Shown: positions 1-13,100, counted from the first letter of the stretch. The stretch: 64,000 bases of DNA from Mytilisepta virgata (GCA_028015205.1 CM051512.1:18879139-18943138); one strand, 5' to 3'. Notes: a model not told the origin generated them from the letters alone. Translations and numbers: made by a program.

Positions 1-1260
1 TCTCTTATCAAGAGAGATATTGTCTCCACATCGTCGCTCGTTAGAGAACCTTGATCACCTTGGGGATATCTGACACAATACGATCTAATCCCGTTTTGAT
101 CTTGGTAGTTCACCTTCTGTGCCTTTTATCTCATTTTCTATTTTAAAATTGGAGTCAGGCATAATTGGCGCTGCACGCTTAGAATGCTCATTAGAACTAT
201 AGTGATACTCTTTTGCTGTTACACAAAGATGTTTATTACAGATCTCACAGTAGAATTTATGACAGTGGTTGTACTTCTTTGATGCTTCTTTGATGCTTCT
301 CTGTTGTTAGCACGTTTTTTCTCAACATCTGTTTGGTCCTCCTTATTTTTTGTATTACTTGTTATTATTTATAATAATCTATTTATCCTTCTCTGATTGT
401 CACGGTTTTATGGGACGCCTTGCCACGTATTGTCCCACCTTTTTGCCTAGTTTTTACTCCCCATGTCTAATGCCGCGGTGGCTGTTTTTTTTTATTGTCT
501 CTTTTGCTTTTTGTTTTACGGTCTGCTTGGCTGCAGCACTAAATAAACTATCGACCGGCACCCTGCTGCGTATTCTGTTCTTCCCTCGTTATAGGGTCAA
601 CATAGATATATATTTCCAACTCCTTATTGTACACTCTTTTCATTTGTTTTACTCTTTATATTTCTCTGAAAATAAAAGTAAACTAAATACGTAGATCACG
701 TCACCGAACTTCCCATCTACGACGGAATCTGTAATCAGATTACGGTGTATGTAAACAGAGTCAATACCATTAGTTATATTAGGTAATTTACTACCGTACT
801 CTGTCTCCGTCACTATTTTTTGTCAAACCCAATTAAATCAGCAAAGTTCTCCTCTCTCATATCCAGTTAAGTATTGGCGTTTAGTGTGATTATTACTTTG
901 AAGCTCGTTAAATCAAAGTTTAACTCAATCGGATTATCTTCGATTTTATCATTTACCGATAGATACTCAGCTATATACGTGATATATGTGGACATGTCCT
1001 TGTAACTATAACTTCTGTTGGCGAAGATTTATTCATTAAATGTATTCCCAGAATCAACACTGTATTTCACTTTCTTATTATTATAGGATTCGGATATATC
1101 ATACCAACTGTGCGTCATATTATTTATCTGAGATATTGGACATCGACTTTGAAACCGACTGATAAGGATGAAACCTTTTATTTACTGGGTATACACCTGG
1201 TTTTTCGTGAAAACGGAGGAAAACCTTGTCTAGCCGAATTATGATTAAATTAGAATCAGC
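1..1260 (-). pseudogene. Decayed virus-like/large mobile element coding relic
   Basis: Read on the minus strand, several long open stretches follow one another with stops and frame changes between them. The stretch at about 1260-720 contains runs such as HSWYDISESYN and NITNGIDSVYIH, which I recall from an uncharacterised family repeated in animal genomes and linked to large DNA transposons or virus-like elements. The stretch at about 350-60 is lysine-rich and has a small zinc-knuckle-like segment (CEICNKHLC followed by spaced His residues). An 11-bp tandem duplication at 274-295 shifts the frame just before this segment, and internal stops lie near 860-790. The element is therefore inactive. 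Polinton/Maverick-like origin is a guess; I have no polymerase or integrase to anchor it. It runs off the left edge. Confidence 0.45.
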
Positions 1261-1379
1261 CAGGCGCCTCAAATTTAATATTTTTTAAAAACACCAAGAA
1301 AGGGTGCTAGAGATGAGATGACACTGTTTCATGTGGAAATAATAAAGAATAACGCGGAAAATAATTCAGACTGGGGTTC

Positions 1380-2434
1380 AGGGAGGACCTGTTACCCCTA
1401 TGAATAAAACTGGAAAGAGCAAGGTAGCAGTGGTAGAATTAGAAAAAACCGACCCACTCCTTGAACCGCTTTTTACAAGGTATTGGAAAAGAATTCCAGT
1501 ACCATATCCAGAATTACGGTTCCGAACTATTCTTTCCACACAGAAATGTTGGTTTTTTTAACTAGCTCCGACACACATTATAAAGCTAGATTACTTGAGG
1601 ACCGAGATATCATCGGACCCTTTCAAAAATAATTGTCTGCTAGTATTGACATTTATTTGAAAGGTTCAACGTGTTTCCTGGAGTGTTATACTTGGGGGGA
1701 TTTTGGAAGCGAGGTGATAGAGTACTGGGACCCGTATACTGTGGCAGAATGGACACGAGTGTTTTCAAATACTCTTTCTAACGGAACTCAAGATATCGAA
1801 TTCCGAATGGGTTACATCTCTAAATATGTGGTAGTTATTATAAGGGGAGATAGTGGTTATGAAGTAAAGAAAATTACGTTAACTCATAATGAGCAATGTC
1901 ATCGTGTATATCTAAGTCCTGCAGTTAGTACAATACCTCATTTAGACAAATGCACTTATAGTTACTCTTTAGGTGGTTTATTCGGTATGTCTACATACCT
2001 ATTGCTCCTCGCGTTACTCCAATACCGTTTGGACTTCCGGCAAATGATTTCACTAGATATAATAAAAAAAGACCTTTTGAAATCAACGGTAAGATTTTAC
2101 ACTCTTCCGGTAATAATTTCCAGATTTTAAATTTCAAGGATTAATGTAAACAAACAATTTCTATTCACCTATTCGCCAATGGAGAGGATTTTTTTTAACT
2201 GCATACATTTCGTGTTATAAAAGGGAATCATTAACTACTTTTACAGAATATTTGGAAATCAGAAATTTCACAATTCATGTTTATGAAAACGAGATTGAAT
2301 TCACACGGGAATTTGAAAAAGATGATGAAATATTTCTTGGAGGGGTATGTCCTTGTGGAATTACTTGGTTGATCTCTCCTTTAACTTCATTAAATGTTAT
2401 TGAGGTGGATATCAAGTTTGAAGAGGTACCTTGA
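1380..2434 (+). pseudogene. Broken extracellular-type coding region with MAM-like domain
   Basis: Three frames in turn look coding. About 1385-1560 is open, ends in a run of seven T, and seems to continue in another frame (SSDTHYKARLLE). An in-frame TAA follows at 1630-1632, then 1633-1930 is open, with W, G and hydrophobic spacing and a final ITLTHNEQC. The ARLL segment, the spaced aromatic residues and the closing I-x-L-x-x-x-x-x-C resemble a MAM domain. A further frame (about 1974-2087) is proline-rich and ends at a good donor (gtaaga, 2088) in phase 1; it joins in phase with an acceptor at 2245-2246 and an exon at 2247-2434 ending in a stop. AATAAA lies near 2502. This could be the decayed 3' end of an upstream receptor gene. 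The MAM call is tentative and the last 60 residues match nothing I recognise. Confidence 0.35.
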
Positions 2435-2477
2435 TATTTTTATCACTCTGTCCCAACCGACCAGTAAACACAGGGAT

Positions 2478-2755
2478 GATAAACCAACTTCGGTAAAAAA
2501 AAATAAAATCACAAGGAAAGGAGGGGCGAAATATCCATGTGGTTAGTCTGGGGTGGATTTCAAACTTGCCGTTGGGGCTTTGTTCAGAAAAAAGTACAAT
2601 TTTAAGGACAGCAGTGGTAAACCAACTTTGGTAAACAAAAATAAAAAGAAATTATAAGGAAAGGGGGCAAAATAGTCATATGACCATTTTGAGGGGGGTT
2701 TCAAACATGCCGTTGGAACTTTGATAAGAAAAAAAGATATGATATTCATTGTTTT
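2478..2755 (+). repeat. Two tandem ~138-bp units
   Basis: The string aaaccaactt recurs at 2481 and 2619 with the same following blocks: a run of A, 'aaggaaagg', then 'tttcaaac(t/a)tgccgttgg'. The units have diverged. The second one runs into the signal-peptide-like ORF. Confidence 0.6.
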
Positions 2756-2796
2756 CTTGGTTTTGTTGATTTCAAACATTACAATCCTGAATGCCG
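2739..2796 (+). CDS. Candidate signal-peptide exon
   Basis: ATG at 2739 opens a 19-residue stretch, MIFIVFLVLLISNITILNA, with a hydrophobic core and a small-residue end (L-N-A), the textbook shape of a secretory signal peptide. It lies 1.2 kb upstream of the first SRCR exon on the same strand, so it could be exon 1 of the receptor gene. The difficulty is the 3' border. SRCR exon 1a needs a phase-1 donor, but after the G at 2796 the sequence passes straight into the repeat beginning at about 2797-2802, and no phase-1 GT is present. Nearby GT sites (2796, and 2826 gtgagc) give phase 0. Either the repeat destroyed the donor or the true first exon is elsewhere. Confidence 0.3.
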
Positions 2797-2801
2797 TTTT
2801 T

Positions 2802-3912
2802 AGCTCACCTGGACCAAAGGTCCATGTGAGCTTTTACCATCACTTGGCGTCCGTCGTCGTCGTCGTCGTCGTCGTCGTCTGTCGTCGTCGTCTGTTAACA
2901 ATTTTTCAAACGTTAACTTGTCCGACACCATAAGTCCAATTGCAACCAAACTTAGTACATTTGTTTAGTGGCATTATGTGTACAAAAAGATCGTTCGGAT
3001 TTTTGATTCGTAAAAAAACATGGCCGCCATGGCTAAAAATAGAACATAGGGGTAAATTGCAGTTTTTTGCATATAACTCAAAAACCATAACAGATATCAA
3101 AATTCTGGCATAGGGTAAAAGTGTTCAGCACCTCAAGATCTACCTGCCCTGAAATTTTGAAGAAGATCCAACGACCCATGTAGGAGTTATTGCCCTTTTT
3201 CTGCATTTTTTCCAAATTTTGCACTTATTAAGCTCAATATCTTGGATACTATAAAGGAAATTTGAAAAATTTATATTTCATATTGTTAGGCACACAAAGA
3301 TCTACAAAATTTGTAACAGGATCGAAGTTGTAGGTTCATTCCTTTTAGGAGTTATTCCCCTTAGATCATCAAAATTGACCATTTTTGCAGTCTTTATTCA
3401 TTGTAATAAAATCGTTAACTCCTCTTACACCATAAGTTTAATTGCAACCAAACTTAGTGTAGTTGTTCCTTGGCATGAGTGCTACTAAACTATCGTTTGT
3501 ATTTTTGATTTGTAAAAAAACATGGCTGCCATGGCTAAAAATAGAACATAGGGGTAAATTGCAGTTTTTTGCAAATAACTCAAAAATTGTGACAGATATC
3601 AAAATTCTGATGGGAAGCTAAAGTGTTCAACACCTCAAGATCTACCTGCTTTGAAATTTTGAAGAAGATGTAACCACCCATGTAGGAGTTATTGCCCTTT
3701 TTCTTGATTTTTTTTTGAAATTTGTACTTATTAAGTTGTTGTCAATAGAGAAAAGGTGTTGTTTGCTTAAACAATCAGCTCATTGAGCTCTACAAAAGTC
3801 TGAATTGGGTCGAAGTTGTCAGATGATCCATTATAGGGGTAATAGCTCATGAAAGACTCCCTTAAAGCTTAAGGACCAGGTGAGCGATTCAGGCTCCTGG
3901 GAGCCTCTTGTT
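2802..3912 (+). repeat. AGCTCACCTGG-family composite repeat, copy 1
   Basis: The 5' end is a near-perfect palindrome (agctcacctggacc aaa ggtccatgtgagct, 2802-2832), followed by a (gtc)n tract at 2849-2895. The body holds two units about 502 bp apart ('accataagt..aattgcaaccaaacttag' at 2929 and 3431), each with 'atggc(c/t)gccatggctaaaaatagaacatagg'. The 3' end is ccaggtgagcgattcaggctcctgggagcctcttgtt, so its first bases invert the head and the rest forms its own small hairpin. No coding capacity was seen. Confidence 0.75.
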
Positions 3913-4006
3913 GTCCCATTCTACAAATTGTACAAAAATTACTGTCTTGTATTATATATTGTTTGAATATGTTTATCTTGCAAAACTAAGTTTTTTATTT
4001 TTGTAG

Positions 4007-4151
4007 CAACTGATATTCGGTTATCTAACGGAAATTCCCACGACGGACGACTCGAAATTAAACACAACAATACATACAGTGGTGTTTGTTCTTCTGGATT
4101 TGACATCACAGATGCTAGGGTAGTTTGCTCGATGCTGGGATTTAATAATCC
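4007..4151 (+). CDS. SRCR domain 1, exon a
   Basis: Acceptor tttttgtag at 4001-4006, donor gtgagt at 4152. It starts with 2 nt of a split codon and ends with 2 nt (phase 1 in, phase 2 out). The frame reads DIRLSNG, GRLEI and VVCSMLGF, with Cys at GVC and VVC. The usual W-G-T before the first Cys is replaced by Y-S-G. The donor is copied three times in the following intron. Confidence 0.88.
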
Positions 4152-7100
4152 GTGAGTTTATAAGGAAATTGATGTATATTTAAATATATTGGTGAGTTTA
4201 TAAGGAAATTGATGTATATTTAAATATATTGGTGAGTTTATAAGGAAATTGATTTATATTTAAATATATTGTTCTGAAAAAATGAATTTCATAGCGTAAA
4301 TTACATGTTTATTTCTGTCTAATAACATATACATTCATGACCTGGTCACCTGTTGAAATATTTTCTGCATCTGTTACATCAGAATTTGAGAACTTTGTTG
4401 CCATATAATTGCTGTCATTTAGGGTCAAGAATATGTCAATTTATAGCGATTTCTTTACATTTCCCCTCTTTTTATGGATAATCTTCGAACAAAAGTAGCT
4501 CTTAAATATGATGCTCATTATATGGCGCTTTTTGCTGATGCTGCAACGAAGGACCAGACTTGATTCAGAGCGGCATGTATGTTAAAACTTCTATTGCCAG
4601 TGATTGGAATAGAAAGGAGCCATCTTCTACAAAGCTTGAAAGTGATAGCCAATAAAATTACAAAATGCTGTGTCATATTTTTTTATTTTCAAATAGAAGA
4701 TACCACAATGACCCTTAAAAGTATTTTTAAACAGGCACCAATAGTCCGTTGTAAATTTGCGTTTCCCATCCAGTATTTTATTCATGTCCAAAAATGTGGA
4801 AATTGACAGATTAGTACAGCATAACAGATGAAGACAAATACTGAAAAACAAATAATTCACAGTTTGTGAATTATTTGGCTTTTATGCATTAATCTTTTTT
4901 TACATGTAATATACGTTAGTCTTAAAACTTTTATTGTATTTCCGATATTTACAACATTTCAAAATTTATAACAAAAAAAGAGGAGTACATGTTAGACCAT
5001 TCAAAGTTCAATTCCCAGGCCATTTTTGAAGAACATCGATGAGGGATGGAAGCATTGTATTACTTTTTTATCACCCCCTAAAAGTAATGAGGGTGATATT
5101 TACATTGTTTAGCCAGAAAAAATTATGTGGGAGGTGCTTTTATGTTTTTATTTTATTGATACGGCAATACAAATGGGTAATAAGGCACCCTTAAAAGAGA
5201 TGAGGGAGGGCCTGAGAACTAAGAAATTATTTTTAATTGGTTTAACCGTTATATTGCAAATGGGAAAATTGTATATTTAAAAATTGTTTATATCATACCC
5301 CGATTAATTGATATAGTTTTTTCCCAATTTACTTTTATCTCCTTTTGTTTCATTGTGATTTTGTAGATTACCTGTGCAATGATTCCCTATCCGGTAGATG
5401 TATAATTTTTCAACAGCCATATTTTTCTATAGGGCACAAGATGGATTGCGTACTAAACAAATGGAAGGAAACAACTTTTTTCTTGAAAGCCGTCGTTAAA
5501 TCTTCAACAAATTAGCTTACAGCTGATATCGATCAGCGAGATCAAAGCGACTTACTTGTCAGTCGTCAAAAGAGGACAAATATACCTAAGGAGTAAATCC
5601 AAAAACGAAATCTATTAGACAGAAAACCCCGGGAACGCAAAATAAGTATTTTATATGCGGCAGTTACATCATTTATATGTTCAAATTACAGAAAATGCAT
5701 ATATTCAATGCATTCTTTGATTTTTTGCATTTAGATTCCCTGAAATCTGTGATTCCTGTTTTGGAAGTGAATCTGGAAATCATCTAGTAAATGTCAATTG
5801 TACAGGTGATGAACTGGACATAATAAAATGTCCATTGTCAGGTTGGCAAAATGGTGTGTGTCAAACAGGAGGAGACGTTGGAATTTTTTGTCGTGAGTTT
5901 AAGTTTAACGCTATTATACTATTCAATTTTACGGAACAAAATTCATTCAGTCTTTATAAATCTACAAATACTTACAGAATCACGACCGTTTATGGCTTAA
6001 ACTTGTTTGACACAAGTAAATTATATTTCTAATTTAAAAAAGATTCATAAAGGCATATTTTTGGTACAAAAGTAGATGTTGCTCATTTATTTATCAGCCC
6101 AACATTTTTTATTTCCCTTGTTCCAAATTACGGCTATCACCTGTTGTTGCATTATGGGAAATATAATAAATAATCACGTTATCTGTATGCAGGTCTATGG
6201 CATATTCTACTAATGACTTGATGTTATAACACTACCTGGAAAATAGAAATCTAATGCAAGTAATAAACAATATAGTTTGGACATATTTAGAAATGAGGGA
6301 ACAATATACATTTAATTATCGTACGGCTTTTAACTCAAAGCAAAAGGAAGTTTTGCCATACCAATTATGACTACATTTGTATCAAGAAACAACGCTGGCA
6401 GGGAGTTTCATAAAAAAAGGAATGGCTAGGCTTACTAAGCTCCAAATAAAAGTTTTTTGTCTGTAGCAATTATGTCTCTCCTTCAAAGAAGGAAAACATA
6501 TTGTTTTAGTAGTATTTCTCATTATTATTCTTATTCTTGTTATTATGTCACCTCGAACGTAGTCACGGGGTGACATATTGTTATTCTATGTTTCTTTTCA
6601 TCATTATTATTATTTTATGTTCTTCTTCCAATGATTGTTGTCCGGCTCAATTCTCGGAGATGATTGGACCTTCACATAAACAATAATAACCCACCATGTG
6701 TAATCCTCTGATTTTTGAAATTTTCAAAATGGCCGCCGTTGCCATGGTAACGGTAAAGTGCGTTTCTTGTTATGTCACGCCGAACGTAGTCACGCGCTGA
6801 CATATTGTTATTCTGTGTTTCTTTTTATTGTTATTATTTTGTTTTTTGTCCGGCTGAGTTTCGGAGATAGTTGGACTCTTTGTAATGAAACTCCATTAAA
6901 CAATAATCACCATCCATGTGTAGATATGCTTTTGAAGTTTGAAATTTTCAAACCTTGACCTTTTATTGATTTTTAGCTCACCTGGCCAAAGGCCATCTGT
7001 GCATGTCATCACTTGGCGTCCGTCGTCCGTCCGTTAACTTTTCACTTTTTAATCTTCTCTGAAATCACTGGGCCAAACAGAATTAAATTTGGCAGGAAGC

Positions 7101-10100
7101 ATTAATATAAGGTCCCTTACAAAATTTGCTCATTTCGTCTCGATCGGACAACAAACAGGGCTACCGTGGGTACTTGTTGTTTCTAATTGCCTGATTTTTA
7201 AAAAAATCTTCTACTCTGAAACTGCTAAGCCAAATGGAATAAAAGTTGACAGGAAATATATATGGGAGGTCCTTTATAAAATTTCCTCATTTCGTCTCGA
7301 TCGAACTACAAATATGGCCGCCATTGGTAGTTATTGTTTCTGATTGGCTGATATAAAAAATGTTATCCTATGAAATCGCTTGGTCAAATGGAACGAAACT
7401 TAACATGAAGCATCTATGAGAAGTTCTTTAAAAAGTTTCCTCATTTCTTTCCGTTCGGGCAACAAACATGGCCGTCATTGGTTGATTAAAAATCACATTT
7501 TACTCTGGAGCTGCTTGGTAAAATGGAACGAAAGTTGACAGGAAGCAGATATGGGAGGTCCTTTATAACTTATCTCATTTCGTCCTTATGTGACTACAAA
7601 TATGGCTGACATGGGCAGTTCTATTTTCTGATTGGCTGATGTAAAGCAATCTCCTAATGGCCAAATGGAACCAAATTTGACAAGAAGCACCTATGGGAGG
7701 TTAATTTCAAAGCATCCTCATTTTGTCCCGATCGGGAAACAAACACGGTCGTCATGGGCAATTCGTGTTTCTCACATTGGTTGATTAAAAATAAAATTGT
7801 TTTCTCTGGAACTGCTTGGCCAAAACTGTCAACCAAACTTAATAGGAATCATCTATGGAAGTCTTTTATGAAATTATTTTTTTTATCCTGATTAGACGAC
7901 AAGCATGGCCGGCGTGGGCAATTCTTGTTTCTGATTGGCTGATATGAAGAATTGTTTTTCTCTGAAACCGCTTGGCCAAATGTAACGAAACTTGACACGA
8001 TTAAGCATCTGTGGGAGGTTTTTCACAAAGTTTCCTAATTTTTTCCAGATCAGGCGACAACCATGGCCGTCATAGGCAATTCTTGTTCCTGATTGGTTGA
8101 TTTCAAAAAAAATCTCTGAAACTGTTGGCCTGAATGTTCCTCATAAGGTGCTCACCAAGTGTTGTTACTTTGATGCCAATCCCTTATACAAAATGGCCAG
8201 CAGCAGAGGACTTAGGTTTACATAATACCAAATGGGAAATACATGCAAAAACCTTCTGGAGAACCACTGCATTTCAAAATATGCTGACCTGTAAGTAGAA
8301 GGATCTTGATGCGGAGAAATTTTGTCCCTACAAAGCTTACAACACTTCATAATGATAGCAGAAGTGACTTCTGTCTTTGAGGTACATCAATAAAAACGGC
8401 TTTCATGTCAGGTGAGCGATGCAGGCTCAGCCCTCTGAGTCTCTAGTTTTCTCATACAACCAATTCCGGCCAGAACTTTTTTGTCTTTTCACCTTGGCCT
8501 TTGACATTTGCCATGTGGGTGTATTACCATAAGAGGATGTATCGCGTAGTATCATGACCCACATATTACTTTGACCTTTGACCTCAAGGTCTAATTATTG
8601 ATGTTTTCTCATACAAACAATTCCGGAACGATCTTGATGCGGAAAAAGTTGGTCCCTACAAAGCTTACCACACTTCATAATGATCACAGAAGTGACTTCT
8701 GTCTTTGGGGTACACCAATAAATACGGCTTTTATGTCAAGTGAGCGATGCAGGCTCAGCCCTCTATTATCTCATATAACCAATTCCGGCCAGAACTTTTT
8801 TATCTTATGACATTTGGCATTTGGGAGTATAACCATAAAATGATGTGTCGCGTAGTATTATGACCCACATTTGACCTTGAACTTTCACCTAAAGGTCAAA
8901 TTATGATTAAAATTATAGTATTTGTTGTCATGGTTGTAACTTTTTTTGTCATTTGACTTAAGCTTATACCGTTTGGTATGTAGGTGTATCCCCATGAGTC
9001 GGTGTGTCACGTACCATCGCGATCTCCATGACCGTGACCATTTACTTCAAGGTCAGTGAAGCTTCTCCAGGACATAATTTTGTTGTCTTTTTACCTTAGA
9101 AGTAGACATGATTAAATTAGAATAAAATGAAGGGGAGACATATGTTTTAGTTCACAAAAAAGACTGTATATGGCTGCGTACCAGTAAAATAATTATACAG
9201 AGAAATGGACAACTACTGCATTGTACAATTCATGATGTCGTATTCACATGTACAACCCGTAACGCCAAAGAAATACGGCGCAATTTTATACTTCTCAGAG
9301 AAAGATACTTTTATAACGAATAAACTATCGTATATTCCGAACAAGAGTAACTACACTTCACGGGAAATCTCTTTCTTAAACTACTTTGACAATTTAGACC
9401 AAACTATATTGGAATGGTCCTTCGGTAATCCCATTTTAAGGAGATGTCCATGGCTGTAGGTCACTGCTCCAGACATTGGACCAATTTGAATTAATAGTCA
9501 ATTTGAACCACCATCCTTTGTTCGTCTCCTTTCATTTTTTTCCTGGGAATCCAAATCTTTGACAAATATTGCAGTATTTCTAGAAAGGAAATTAGCCAAA
9601 AAATATATAATTTAAACATCTTCTTTTCTATATCTGAATATAAGGACATTGGAGAAAACGTTTCCCTTTCAAAATGGACCAATATGGCTTCCGTTATTAA
9701 ATCTTCACTGAAAAAGTAAAGTAAAAATTGAAACCATACTTTTGAAGAATGGTCCTTGGGTGGTCTCGGGCTGTCTGGGCCAAGAGAAATATGGCTTACA
9801 TTAGCAAAAATGGAAAAAGCAGCAAACATATTAAGATATATGCTCCTTTTGAAACCACATAGTCAATCTATACCAAACTTTGATGAAATGGTCCTTACAT
9901 TGTTTTCCTTTCAAAACTGTGGCTGTGCTTAGTTTCAGAGAAATGCACCCCAAGAATTTTATTAATTATTACAGTTGGTAAAGTTTGACTACATGATAAA
10001 TAAATAATGAATGTATTAACCTCAAAATTGTAATATTGACTGAAAGAGGATAGATTTTAGTTCAAAAAAATACGAAAACAATAACTGACTTTGCTTCTGA

Positions 10101-13100
10101 CAAGTGATGTGAGGTCATAAACTGGGACTTGTGAATTGACATATGGTGTGTAAAACTTTGACAGTGATAATCGGCACCTGCAATGGTAAGTTAAATTGCG
10201 AAAAAAAGAGCCGGAAAAGTAAAACTTTTTTTTCCACATATGCAATGGAATTTTATGCAGAATCTGAAAAATTAAGTCTCAATTGAATTGAAACGCTGCA
10301 TCAGACCTCAATTTTAGGCCGAAGTGGAGTGAAATTTAACATTTTTAAAGCTTTTTTATGAAAATATTTGAAATGTTGCTATGCCAACTAGGTTTTATGG
10401 ATATTTTTTATTTATTTTATCATGATTGAAACAATGCTAACATAATGGCCTTTCAGAATATATATATATATGTATATGGGTATTATTTACTCCGAAGATG
10501 GCACCAGACCATGACATTTGTTAACTCATTTCACATAGAAAATGGTACTATTAATTTGTGGAGTGCATCCTGTACCATGGACAAGTCTGATATCTGATAT
10601 TGACAAGAAAATCAACAAATAGCGCTGATGACTCGTTCCTTTTTTTATCCTTTTTTTCCCTCTGGTCAAATGACTGGTTTGGGAAATGGGTTGGGTCACG
10701 AATGTTTTAATCAGTGTATGATTATTCCATCTATCCATCTATATGATCTAGTTCGGGTTAAAACAGACTAAACGTTTGCATAATAATAAAAATATGTATA
10801 AACTTAAAAGTTAAGTTGAAAGGAATATGGTAAATACAAATAAAGTGATAAGCTTAGAAGAATATTGTGATTTATTTGATTAACGTTTGAATTAGTTAAT
10901 TGGTCCATTATTAATGTAATTAAACCTAAATTTTTATTTCTATTTTTCCTATAACTGAAAGTACTTTCATTCAGATTTGATACAATTTATTACAGAAACA
11001 TCTATTAGGCTAATTGGTGGTAATAATCCTTCTGAAGGGAGATTAGAAGTAAAGCATAACCAGTTATGGGGAACAGTTTGCAGTGATGGTTTTGGTGTAC
11101 CAGAAGCTCAAGTGGTTTGCTCTATGCTAGGATATAACACAACGTAACATGATTAATATGCTCCTTAATGTGATTAAACTAAGAAATGGAAGGATAAATG
11201 TAGATGATACAACAACCCATTAATGAAATGTATAAAAAGGTGTTGTCAGAAGTCCATAAGCCCACTCTGAAAAGAAGCTCTTAAGGACCGCATAAAAACA
11301 TTGTGAAGATATTCAACTTAAACCAAAAAAATGTGAAATAATGCCATGCTCAAAAATATATAATAACAAAACAAAACATAAAAATATTAACATGCAGTGC
11401 ATTTAGTCGGCCTGACACATGCACTTGGCATGACCATTGCTATTTAATCAGTCATTCAACAAAACGTCAAGTCCAATGTTTTGTGTCTTCCTGTACGTTG
11501 ACGTGCGAAACTACTAAACTGTCTGTCCATTTTACTTACATGCGGATAAAAAAGTGAATGTCTATTCACTCTTAAATAAGCATTAAAACTGACGCACGTT
11601 CACTAGGCATATGTGATGGATCACGGGAGCTCAACCAACAGAGCTATCCACACATGTGGATAGGGGAGACCCTCTCGCTTTTTTGTCAGGTCATAATTCG
11701 GAAGTCCTGAGCGCGGATCGTAGTATGTATCGTGTTTTATGAATGCAACAGACCCCGTCTTTAGTTTTCACAAAGAGTAGGCTAATGGCCGCTACAGAAG
11801 GCTATATCCTACCCTACCTAGCAATCCACCCTTTTACCTTGGCTGTCAAAACTGATTCACCTTTTTGTCTATAGTCCCCACACCATTTGAATTGTTGAAC
11901 TGGTTTTCGTCCTTATGAAGCAGGAAATGTTTGCCACTGGACGTTAAACAAACAACAATCAATCAATCAAATTAGTTTTTTAACATATCACAATAAAATA
12001 AACATCTTAATATTTCAGATTTTGATTTTAGAAGAAACAAAAACAATATGAGTAAAAGTAAACAACCTTCATTTAATCCAAGAGCGATTAAAATACAATA
12101 TATACACGTAAAATAGTATATAGATAAAAAAGTATAATTTAATATAACATTTCTATTAACATGTTCCTCATCGGTGATAAAAGAAATTTTACATTACTGT
12201 AATACAAACTTTTCATTTGTTAAGTTCAATACACGTTTTTATTCTTTTAGTTATACATGTATCCTTATGGCGTTTGTTTGTTGTGTTTCATTCTCATGAC
12301 TTTGTCTTTTCTTTGGATTTCGATTTTACAGATATTTTTCCCGCTATTCTGTCTCTTCAGTATTATTTTGCTGATATTCAAATAAAGATACATACAGAAG
12401 ATGGTTTGGTTCATAGCAAAAGTGTATAATATTTATTTATTTATTTATATGTAAACAAAAGCAAAAAAATAATGAAATTTCTTTGTTATCAATTCATACG
12501 ATTTTAAATGGTAAGAAAATATATAATAAACTAATTTGTCGACATTTTTTTCAATTAATTTATATTTCTGAATGAAGTCTAGAAAGAATTTTTATTTTAG
12601 CATAACATCTAATTACGAGAAAATGGTTGAATTATTTTATTATCTTGGAAAACATCAAATATTATTTAAATAGATATTATATAAAAAATTATAAAACGTA
12701 ACAAACATCAATCTAGATTTACCCCAGAAGGAAAGTTACCTGACAAGTATCCATTTTGTTGTTAATTAAAATGAACGTCTATCCACTTTCAAGCGAAAAT
12801 AAAAGTAGCCTCCTGTCAGATAATTTCGTCGTAGGAGCTAACGTACGTTCACAATAAAGTTCATTCTAACGTTCACTCGCTGCAGCTGTATCATCTTATT
12901 TGATAAGTAAAATATGTTAAGGAGAAAAAGCTCGAAGTAATTTAAAACCTTATGAAAAAAAGACAAAATTAGTACTAATATTTTTTAAGGTTAAACAGAT
13001 TACTGATGTTTTAAAGTTATTAGAATTATCAATATGTTGTACCGAAAAAAAACGAACGTACAAATATTTTATGCTGAATTTGTTTTACGGTTGTAAATAT

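Noticed and set aside
350..694. Plus-strand 114-residue ORF with hydrophobic start
   Set aside because: It lies opposite a better-supported minus-strand relic and its composition is explained by that reading; no domain or splice context.
2826..2831. gtgagc as the donor for the signal-peptide exon
   Set aside because: It gives phase 0, which would shift the frame of SRCR exon 1a; kept only as a possibility in the finding.
2851..2895. (gtc)n tract as a regulatory or coding repeat
   Set aside because: The same pyrimidine/CCGTC tract follows repeat heads elsewhere, so it is part of the repeat.
9205..9459. 84-residue plus-strand ORF
   Set aside because: No conserved pattern, no phase-compatible splice sites, and the surrounding sequence is repeat-like.
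11624..11665. Free tRNA gene
   Set aside because: Only a tRNA-like box is present, without cloverleaf arms; better explained as part of a SINE.
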